NCBI GenBank assembly: GCA_031289935.1
Contig: JAITON010000043.1
Location: 1 to 10,658, forward strand
DNA length: 10,658 nt
Direction of reading: 5' to 3'
From: Treponema sp.
GTDB lineage: Bacteria > Spirochaetota > Spirochaetia > Treponematales > Breznakiellaceae
The notes beneath the pieces are model-generated. The model made no database searches and had not been told where the DNA came from. It saw nothing but the letters and a program-made list of their open reading frames with translations. Each line of letters begins with the position of its first letter. Positions within the stretch are counted from its first letter, which is position 1. Shown piece after piece: positions 5,614 to 10,658 of this stretch. The position numbers and the translations under genes are program-made.

Positions 5614-6283
5614 TTCCCGGGGGGCGGCGGTCCATCTTTTTGACGTGGATTATACCCTGATCCGTAAATCATCAACCTATTACTTCCTGCGGGACGCCCT
5701 GCGGGAGAAATTCATCCGGCTGGGAGACCTGGGTTCCCTGCCAATCGAATGGCTGCGCTACAAATTCGGTATTATCCATGGGGACTTTATCGAGACGGCC
5801 ACCCGAAAGCTCGCGGGCTTTAGAAAGGAGGACCTGGAGAGGACCGCCCGGATATGCTTTGAGCGGAGCCTCCGGGCGAATATTTACCGGGAAGCCTTCG
5901 AGCTTATCCAGGAGCTCAGGCGGCAGGGGAAACGGGCCCTTTTTGTCAGCTCGGCCTACCATAGCCTGCTCGAGCCCCTGGAGGAATACTTCGGTGTGGA
6001 GGGTTCCCTGGCAAGCGCTCTGGAATTTGCGGGCGGCAAAACCACGGGACGGGCCCTGGGGGCCGTGCTCTTCGGGCCGAATAAAAAGCAGGCCGCTCTG
6101 GAATGGCTGGCGGGGCAGGGAATCCCCCCGGAGGAGGTCTGGTTCTACTCGGACTCCTACACCGATTTGCCCCTGCTGGAGTCCTGCGGCCACCCCGTGG
6201 CGGTAAACCCCGACCGTTTCCTGGCCCGGGAAGCCCGGCGCCGGGGCTGGGAAATCCGCCGCTGGAAGGAAACCCTGGGCTAA
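5567..6283 (+). CDS. HAD-superfamily IB phosphatase (SerB/CicA-like)
   Basis: A cytosolic phosphatase of up to 238 residues with all HAD motifs: FDVDYTLI (25-32, nucleophile Asp26 and acid/base Asp28), FVSSAY (126-131), the lysine of NKKQAALEWL (173 or 174) and YSDSYTDLPLLE (194-205). The run into GHPVAVNPD and a late GW is the pattern of the HAD-IB-hyp1 subfamily (TIGR01490), which includes CicA; SerB-like annotation is common but does not establish serine biosynthesis. Relatives are known fused to or next to PlsC acyltransferases, for example in Mycobacterium, and here the gene overlaps plsC, so dephosphorylating a lipid intermediate is a reasonable inference. The start is uncertain: ATG 5567 overlaps plsC by 47 bases, while TTG 5600, preceded by AGGAAAG, would shorten the protein by 11 residues and still include every motif. 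Confidence 0.85.
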   Translation: MRNRPSRKATILSLSDSRGAAVHLFDVDYTLIRKSSTYYFLRDALREKFIRLGDLGSLPIEWLRYKFGIIHGDFIETATRKLAGFRKEDLERTARICFERSLRANIYREAFELIQELRRQGKRALFVSSAYHSLLEPLEEYFGVEGSLASALEFAGGKTTGRALGAVLFGPNKKQAALEWLAGQGIPPEEVWFYSDSYTDLPLLESCGHPVAVNPDRFLAREARRRGWEIRRWKETLG

Positions 6284-6309
6284 AGCCCGCTTGCCTTTTC
6301 CGGGTTTTT
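6270..6309 (+). terminator. Possible terminator at the end of the lipid cluster
   Basis: AAACCC (6270-6275) can pair with GGGTTT (6302-6307) around an inner hairpin GGGC-TAAA-GCCC (6277-6288); two more T follow. The structure starts inside the phosphatase gene and ends ten bases before the tat -10 box. The long loop makes it a weak candidate. Confidence 0.3.
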
Positions 6310-6315
6310 AGGGCA

Positions 6316-6324
6316 TGCTATGAT
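6316..6324 (+). promoter_or_regulatory. Extended -10 promoter of the TRAP operon
   Basis: TGC-TATGAT (6316-6324) is an extended -10 box; no good -35 is present at 17 bases (only a poor TTTTCC at 6296-6301), which is normal for this class. The expected start near 6331 gives a leader of about 28 bases that contains AGGAGG (6348-6353). The box overlaps an ATG at 6320, which argues against that ATG as a start. Confidence 0.5.
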
Positions 6325-6358
6325 AGTGAGAAGAAACTTAAGATTTCAGGAGGCTCCG

Positions 6359-7360
6359 GTGAAACGGATTCTTTTTATGGTATTGGTTCTTATCGCGGGG
6401 ATACTGCCCCTGTCCTGTGCCAGTATGGTCATCAACCTGGTGTCCGATGCCCTTACCGGCACGGGGTCCAGCGCGGTCTTTACCGGCGATCCGGACATCA
6501 ATCTCGTGGGGGACGCCCTCCCATTCGCCATCAAGATGTACGAGGCCCTGCTGGCCCAGAACCCCAATCACCAGGGCCTGATCCTGACCACGGGATCCCT
6601 CTTTGTGATGTACGCCAACGCCTACGTTCAGGGTCCTGCGGACATGCTGCCCCGGAGCGCCTACAGTGAACGGGAGACCGCCCGCAGCCGGGCCAAGCAG
6701 CTCTACCTCCGGGGGACGGAACTCCTCTTTCGGGGCCTGGAACAGCGCTTCCCCGGTTTCGGCGAAGCCCTCAAGGCCGGGGATATTGCCCGGTTCCTTC
6801 CCAGGGTCAAGAAAGAGGACGTGCCTCTGATCTACTGGACCGTGGCGGGGACCCTTTCGGCCTTTGCCCTGAACCCCATGGACCTGGAATTGGGCATGAA
6901 GATTCAGCCCCTCGCGGCGCTGATAAACCGGGCCTACGAACTGGACCCGGATTATGACCGGGGAACCCTGGACGATTTCTTTATCCTTTTCCATTCCTCG
7001 ATCCCCGTCTACCTTGGCGGGGACCCCGTACGGGTACCGGAGCATTTTAGACTGGCGGTAGAGAAGTCCGGTGGGCTCTCGGCAAGCCCCTACGTCTCCT
7101 ATGCCGAAGCGGTCTGTATCCCCGCAGGGGATTACGAGGGCTTTAGGGAGAACCTGGAAAGGGCCCTGGCCATTGATGTAAATGCCGGCCCGGAAAACCG
7201 GTTGGTCAACCTTATCGCGCAGCGGAAGGCCCGGTATCTCCTGGATAACGCATCCTATTTCTTCTACTTTCTGGATTCTGCCGGTGAGGAGGGTGAATTT
7301 GATTGGGAGGATGATGGCTGGGGTGACGAGGCCCTGGAAATGGATGAGACCTGGCGTTAG
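6359..7360 (+). CDS. tatT: TatT-like lipoprotein of a TRAP transporter (TPR-type)
   Basis: I place the start at GTG 6359, five bases after AGGAGG (6348-6353); the ATG at 6320 lies in the presumed -10 box and would spoil the signal peptide. From the GTG, the 333-residue product has VKR, a hydrophobic core and LPLSC with the lipidated cysteine at residue 20; the -3 residue is proline, outside the classical lipobox but within the loose spirochetal range. The mature part is alpha-helical and repeats a pattern of aromatic/Ala/Leu helices, as expected for cryptic TPRs. It ends in an acidic tail (GEFDWEDDGWGDEALEMDE). In T. pallidum TatT (TP0956) is a trimeric TPR lipoprotein that binds the substrate protein TatP; the same gene order here is the main support. 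Its role is thought to be handing ligand to the binding protein. Confidence 0.82.
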   Translation: MKRILFMVLVLIAGILPLSCASMVINLVSDALTGTGSSAVFTGDPDINLVGDALPFAIKMYEALLAQNPNHQGLILTTGSLFVMYANAYVQGPADMLPRSAYSERETARSRAKQLYLRGTELLFRGLEQRFPGFGEALKAGDIARFLPRVKKEDVPLIYWTVAGTLSAFALNPMDLELGMKIQPLAALINRAYELDPDYDRGTLDDFFILFHSSIPVYLGGDPVRVPEHFRLAVEKSGGLSASPYVSYAEAVCIPAGDYEGFRENLERALAIDVNAGPENRLVNLIAQRKARYLLDNASYFFYFLDSAGEEGEFDWEDDGWGDEALEMDETWR

Positions 7361-7412
7361 GGAAGCGCTGATTAACTTGACGGCGGGGTATATGCCGCAA
7401 TCAGCGCGTTCC
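7361..7412 (+). promoter_or_regulatory. Long inverted repeat between tatT and the binding-protein gene
   Basis: GGAA-GCGCTGATT (7361-7373) pairs with AATCAGCGC-G-TTCC (7399-7412): a 9-bp and a 4-bp helix separated by a single bulged base, with an inner CGGC/GCCG stem (7381-7384 and 7392-7395). It starts right after the tatT stop codon and has no T-run. It is a candidate for mRNA stabilisation, partial termination or processing that sets different levels of the lipoprotein and the binding protein. Confidence 0.5.
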
Positions 7413-7458
7413 CTATAGTAAGGAAAGCGGATTTATTCATATTAATAGGAGTATTGCG

Positions 7459-8478
7459 ATGAAGAAATTTCCTGGTGTTTTTTTGGTTCTGGTTCTGATG
7501 TTTCTGGTGATGCAGCCTGAATCCCTCCATGCCCAGCGGAAGGTACAGATCAAGATAGCTTCCATCGTGCCCCAGAACACCCCCTGGCAGGTGTATGTGG
7601 ATAAAATTGCCGCCGAGTGGTCCCGGATCACTAACGGCGAGGTGGAACTGGTGGTCTACCACGGCAGCCAGTTGGGGAAAGTAGAGTCCCAGCTTATTAC
7701 CCAGATGAAGCTGAACCAGATCCAGGGGGCGATCCTAACCTCCATTGGCCTGGGGGTTATTGCCCCGGAGGTGATGACCCTGAGCTATCCCCTCCTTATC
7801 AGGAACGACGCCGAGCTTGATCTGGTGCTGAATGCCCTCAAGCCCGATCTGGAGGCCCGGATTACCGCCAAGGGTTACCACATGATAGCTTGGGCCCGGG
7901 TAGGCTGGGTCAAGATCTTCGCCAAATCGCCGGTGCTGGTCCCGGCGGACCTACGAAGGCTCAAGATGTCCTCGGGGGACGATTTGCCGGGACTGAACAA
8001 TGTGCTGAAATCCGTGGGCTTTAACCTGGTACCGGTGGCTATTGAGGACACCCTCGTCGCCATGAACGGCGGAACCGTGGATGCCACCTATCAGAGCCCC
8101 ATTGCTATCGGGAGCATGCAGGTCTTCGGTGTGGCTAACCACATGACCAACCTCAGTATCGCGCCCTTCATGGGGGGAATCATTATCACCGAGCGGGCCT
8201 GGCGGCAGGTGCCGGAAAAGTACCGCTCCCAGTTGATTGCCTCCACCCTCAGAATCGAGAAGGAACTGGACGCAGCGGTCCGGCAGCTTGAGGCGGATTC
8301 GGTTACCCAGATGAAGGCCTACGGTCTCGTTGTCCACGACTTGACTCCCGCCCAGGAACAGACCTGGTACGACGAGGTGGGCCGGAATTCATCGGCCCTG
8401 GTGGACAGTACGACCTTTGATCAGGCCATATTCAAACGGGTAAGCGATCTTCTGGCCGACTTTAGGAGCAGGCGGTAG
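7459..8478 (+). CDS. tatP: TRAP transporter periplasmic substrate-binding protein (DctP family, TatP-like)
   Basis: A 339-residue secreted binding protein with a signal peptide (KK, hydrophobic core 8-18, likely signal peptidase I cut after SLHA at residue 25). Unlike T. pallidum TatP it has no lipobox cysteine, so it should be soluble in the periplasm. The DctP pattern is clear: IKIASIVPQNTPWQ near the mature N-terminus, YHGSQLGKVESQLITQM (67-83), an RVGWVKIFAKSP strand (147-158) and the later DTLVAMNGGTVDATYQSP (197-214), where DctP proteins have the ALQxGxVDG stretch. Most family members have an arginine in the K(I/L)R motif that binds the ligand carboxylate; here this reads LKMSS (168-172), with Ser171 in that place. 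That points away from a simple C4-dicarboxylate, in line with the hydrophobic ligand proposed for the treponemal Tat system. GGAG (7448-7451) is the ribosome binding site. Confidence 0.9.
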   Translation: MKKFPGVFLVLVLMFLVMQPESLHAQRKVQIKIASIVPQNTPWQVYVDKIAAEWSRITNGEVELVVYHGSQLGKVESQLITQMKLNQIQGAILTSIGLGVIAPEVMTLSYPLLIRNDAELDLVLNALKPDLEARITAKGYHMIAWARVGWVKIFAKSPVLVPADLRRLKMSSGDDLPGLNNVLKSVGFNLVPVAIEDTLVAMNGGTVDATYQSPIAIGSMQVFGVANHMTNLSIAPFMGGIIITERAWRQVPEKYRSQLIASTLRIEKELDAAVRQLEADSVTQMKAYGLVVHDLTPAQEQTWYDEVGRNSSALVDSTTFDQAIFKRVSDLLADFRSRR

Positions 8479-8481
8479 ACC

Positions 8482-10377
8482 ATGAAACGATTCGGACGCT
8501 TCCTTTGGACACTGGAACAGGCCATCTGTTACGGGGCGCTGGTTCTTCTGGCCCTGATTCCCCTGGCGGAGGTGATTACCCGGGCCTTCTTTAAGACCGG
8601 GGTGCCCGAATCCTCCAAAATCACGGCCCACCTGCTCCTGGTCCTGGGGCTCTTTGGGGGGATGATCACTACCAAACAGGGGGAGCATCTGTCGATATCC
8701 CTGACCCAGTACATCCGCAGCGAAAAGGTCAAGGCGGTCTGTGCGGCTCTGACCGGGCTTGTTTCCCTGGCCGTGTCCGTGGTGGTCTTCTGGATCTCCG
8801 TGAGCTATGTACGCGTCGGGCTCGTGGGCAATTCCCCGGTGGGGGTTATCCCGGTCTGGATCCTCGGCTCGGTTATCCCCCTGGGCTATGCGGTGATGAG
8901 CTTCCGCTTTGCCCGCCAAACTGCGGCGGCCCTGAAAGCGGCCGGTCTTAAGGGCCAGGCCCGGTTCCTCGTCTGGCTGCTCCCGGTCCTGGTCTGCGCC
9001 CTGGGGACCTTGCTCGCATTCCCTTCCATCACTAAGCTCCTCTGGGGCTTTGAGGCTCCCGATGCGGCCTGGGCCCTGACGGACAAGCTCTACGAGATGG
9101 CCTACACGGTACGGATCCCTGTGGTCATCCTCCTGGTGCTTTCGGCCCTGGCCGGGGCGCCGCTGTTCCTCTCCATCGGGGGCCTGGCGATATTACTCCT
9201 GGTGGCGTCCTGGGGGGAAATGGAAACGGTAACCCACGAGATCTATGTGGCTCTGACCAACAGCAGCATCATCGCCATACCCTTGTTTACCTTGGCGGGC
9301 TTTATCCTTTCGGAAAGCCGGGCCGGGGAGCGGCTGGTCAAGACCTTTAGGAGCCTTTTCGGCTGGCTGCCCGGGGGCATGATCATCGGTACGGTCATCA
9401 TCTGCGCCTTCTTTACCTCCTTTACCGGGGCCTCGGGGGTCACGATCCTGGCCCTGGGAGGGCTCCTCTACTCGATCCTCTCGGAGCACGCCAAGTATCC
9501 CGAGAAGTTCTCCATAGGGCTCCTGACCTCCGTGGGGAGCATCGGCCTGCTCTTCCCGCCGAGCCTGCCCCTGATTCTGGTGGGCTCCACCAGCTTTACC
9601 AATATTATCCACATGTTCGTGGGGGGGATTGTGCCGGGTTTCATCCTGGTGCTGGCCATGATCATCTTCGGCATCGTGGTGTCGGTACGCACCAAGATTC
9701 CCGTGGAGAAATTCAATCTCCGGGAGTTGGGGAGATCCCTCAAGGGATCGCTTCTGGAGATCCTGCTCCCCATCATCCTGATTGTGGGCTTTTTTACCGG
9801 GACCTTCTCCCTGGTGGAGACCGGGGCGATTGCGGTAATCTATATCTTCTTGGTAGAGGTGCTGATCCACCGAGACATCAAAGTCCCCGATATGCCCAAG
9901 GTCTTCCTCAAGGCCCTGCCCATTATCGGCGGGGTGCTTTCCATCCTGGCCATGTCCCAGGCGCTGTCCTATTACATCGTGGACACCAAGGTGCCGGAAA
10001 ATTTCGCGATCTGGCTGCACACGGCCATCCAATCTAAGTACCTCTTCCTGCTGCTCTTGAACGTCGCCCTCCTCGCGGTGGGCTGCCTCATGGACATCTT
10101 CTCGGCCATCCTGATTGTGCTGCCCCTGATTATTCCCCTGGGCACGGCCTACGGGATTGATCCGGTGCACCTGGGGATTATCTTTATTACCAACCTGGAA
10201 CTGGGCTTCCTGACACCTCCCATTGGGCTCAATCTCTTTCTGGCAAGCTACCGGTTCAAGAAGAGCTACATGGACATTTGCCGCTATGTGTTCCCCTTCC
10301 TGCTGATCCAGCTCGCGGTGGTGCTCCTGGTAACCTACGTGCCGGCCCTTTCGACCTTCCTGACGCGGTTCTTCTAG
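8482..10377 (+). CDS. Fused TRAP transporter permease DctQ-DctM (TatQM-like)
   Basis: A 631-residue inner-membrane protein combining both TRAP membrane subunits. Residues 1-150 are the small DctQ part, with four helices and an SLTQYIRSEK loop after helix 2. A linker with extra hydrophobic segments (about 160-180 and 212-245) leads to the large DctM part, marked by IPLFTLAGFILS (266-277), GSIGLLFPPSLPLILVG (352-368) and NLELGFLTPPIGLNLFLAS (571-589). DctM carries ligand across the membrane, driven by an ion gradient, and DctQ is its scaffold; natural QM fusions such as SiaQM are known. The gene starts three bases after the binding-protein stop, with GGCGG (8470-8474) as a modest ribosome binding site, so the two are surely co-transcribed. 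It is the last gene of the operon; the next 281 bases contain no complete gene. Confidence 0.93.
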   Translation: MKRFGRFLWTLEQAICYGALVLLALIPLAEVITRAFFKTGVPESSKITAHLLLVLGLFGGMITTKQGEHLSISLTQYIRSEKVKAVCAALTGLVSLAVSVVVFWISVSYVRVGLVGNSPVGVIPVWILGSVIPLGYAVMSFRFARQTAAALKAAGLKGQARFLVWLLPVLVCALGTLLAFPSITKLLWGFEAPDAAWALTDKLYEMAYTVRIPVVILLVLSALAGAPLFLSIGGLAILLLVASWGEMETVTHEIYVALTNSSIIAIPLFTLAGFILSESRAGERLVKTFRSLFGWLPGGMIIGTVIICAFFTSFTGASGVTILALGGLLYSILSEHAKYPEKFSIGLLTSVGSIGLLFPPSLPLILVGSTSFTNIIHMFVGGIVPGFILVLAMIIFGIVVSVRTKIPVEKFNLRELGRSLKGSLLEILLPIILIVGFFTGTFSLVETGAIAVIYIFLVEVLIHRDIKVPDMPKVFLKALPIIGGVLSILAMSQALSYYIVDTKVPENFAIWLHTAIQSKYLFLLLLNVALLAVGCLMDIFSAILIVLPLIIPLGTAYGIDPVHLGIIFITNLELGFLTPPIGLNLFLASYRFKKSYMDICRYVFPFLLIQLAVVLLVTYVPALSTFLTRFF

Positions 10378-10383
10378 GTCTAT

Positions 10384-10427
10384 GCCGTCCGGCTACTGCC
10401 GGCGGGCAGGAAATTTCCCTCTTTTTT
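10384..10427 (+). terminator. Possible terminator of the TRAP operon
   Basis: CCGGC (10389-10393) and GCCGG (10398-10402) pair around a TACT loop, extended by GCC/GGC beyond a two-base mismatch. The first run of six T (10422-10427) lies 15-20 bases downstream, which is far for a classical terminator. Confidence 0.35.
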
Positions 10428-10457
10428 CGGGATTTTTCACGTTTTTTCAACTTTTTT
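10422..10457 (+). promoter_or_regulatory. Four helically phased T-tracts (likely bent DNA)
   Basis: Runs of 6, 5, 6 and 6 T start at 10422, 10433, 10442 and 10452: spacings of 11, 9 and 10 bases, close to one helical turn. Phased A/T tracts bend DNA, and these lie just upstream of a TTGACA box at 10469, where curved DNA or an UP-like element would act. Confidence 0.45.
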
Positions 10458-10468
10458 CCGCAAAAGAC

Positions 10469-10497
10469 TTGACATGATTATAAAAAAGGCGCATACT
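10469..10497 (+). promoter_or_regulatory. Sigma-70 promoter with perfect -35 box
   Basis: TTGACA (10469-10474), exactly 17 bases and CATACT (10492-10497, 4 of 6). The predicted transcription start at about 10504 coincides with an ATG. The -10 box lies in the loop of GGCG (10488-10491) and CGCC (10500-10503). Confidence 0.5.
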
Positions 10498-10503
10498 TAC
10501 GCC

Positions 10504-10658
10504 ATGTTAACGGCACGAAGATTTGAACAAAGTAGCGTAAAACCGGTCCCAATACGGCCCTGCAATCCAGTCGGATTGCCGCAATCCGGTAGGATTGCAT
10601 ACGCCTACAATAGTCCAGTTTGCAGGCGCAAACTGGACCGCCATCCTACCGGATGGCG
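10504..10658 (+). CDS. Open frame running off the right edge, possibly a leaderless gene
   Basis: From ATG 10504, at the predicted +1 of the TTGACA promoter, the frame stays open for 51 codons to the window end. There is no Shine-Dalgarno sequence. The deduced peptide is basic and shows no known motif (it starts MLTARRFEQSSVKPVPIRPC), and its second half is encoded by the hairpin array. It could be a leaderless coding region with palindromic elements inserted, or simply a chance opening in a structured RNA; I favour the latter slightly. Confidence 0.22.
   Translation, partial: MLTARRFEQSSVKPVPIRPCNPVGLPQSGRIAYAYNSPVCRRKLDRHPTGW
10562..10658. repeat. Array of four perfect tetraloop hairpins
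   Basis: Four consecutive palindromes, each with a four-base loop: GCAATCC-AGTC-GGATTGC (10562-10579), GCAATCC-GGTA-GGATTGC (10581-10598), an 11-bp stem GTCCAGTTTGC with loop AGGC (10613-10638), and CGCCATCC-TACC-GGATGGCG (10639-10658). The first two share arms; the second and fourth share an inverted 12-base core (10584-10595 and 10643-10654), so their loops are complementary. The array may continue beyond the window. It resembles REP/BIME-type or other small palindromic repeats, but I cannot assign a family. Confidence 0.75.

Noticed and set aside
6320..6358. Upstream in-frame ATG as the start of the TatT-like lipoprotein
   Set aside because: It lies inside the extended -10 box, lacks a ribosome binding site and would put 13 polar/basic residues before the signal peptide; GTG 6359 with AGGAGG is far better.
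9193..10170. Minus-strand open frame (325 codons) opposite the DctM part
   Set aside because: The translation is dominated by Gln/Asp/Gly/His, the antisense image of membrane-helix codons; no start signal or known motif.
10504..10658. Hairpin array considered as a CRISPR array or integron attC site
   Set aside because: The units are contiguous palindromes without the 30-40 base spacers of a CRISPR array, and I see neither the GTTRRRY core nor the bulged long stem of attC.

Overview
The window looks like chromosomal DNA of a spirochete, most likely a Treponema-like host-associated or anaerobic lineage. The main argument is the three-gene block at 6359-10377: a lipoprotein with a TatT-like layout, a DctP-type binding protein and one fused DctQ-DctM permease. 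This reproduces the gene order of the TatT/TatP/TatQM TRAP transporter described in Treponema pallidum (TP0956-TP0958). The assignment comes from recognition of families and gene order, not from a database search. Most of the window is GC-rich with strong GC bias at third codon positions.

Layout. (1) 1-128: the 3' end of a GC-rich gene running in from the left. (2) About 121-1917: an abruptly AT-rich island holding a lipoprotein gene, a small DUF4190-like membrane protein, a strong terminator and a divergent Lgt-like membrane protein. An 11-bp direct repeat, TTGCATAAAAA, lies at each composition boundary (121-131 and 1907-1917), so the island may be a discrete insertion. (3) 1918-2196: GC-rich intergenic DNA with a hairpin and a possible decayed minus-strand gene end. 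(4) 2197-3930: an alpha-phosphohexomutase (PgcA-like). (5) 3991-6283: a lipid cluster of a diacylglycerol-kinase-family lipid kinase, a PlsC-family acyltransferase with an unusual HX4E motif, and a HAD-IB phosphatase of the type often found with or fused to PlsC. A near-consensus promoter just upstream predicts that the kinase mRNA is leaderless. (6) 6319-10377: the tat-type TRAP operon behind an extended -10 promoter, with a long inverted repeat between the first two genes. (7) 10378-10658: no complete gene. It holds a possible terminator, four T-tracts spaced about one helical turn apart, a TTGACA promoter and an array of four perfect tetraloop hairpins that runs to the window edge.

How the genes work together. 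Genes 3991-6283 are closely spaced, with short gaps or overlaps, and all act on phospholipids: phosphorylating a lipid acceptor, acylating lysophosphatidate-like substrates and removing a phosphate. The TRAP operon would build a sodium- or proton-driven importer in the inner membrane, fed by a periplasmic binding protein that lacks the arginine which usually clamps a carboxylate ligand. The island links a lipoprotein with an Lgt-like protein, which suggests but does not prove a dedicated lipidation or membrane-modification pair.
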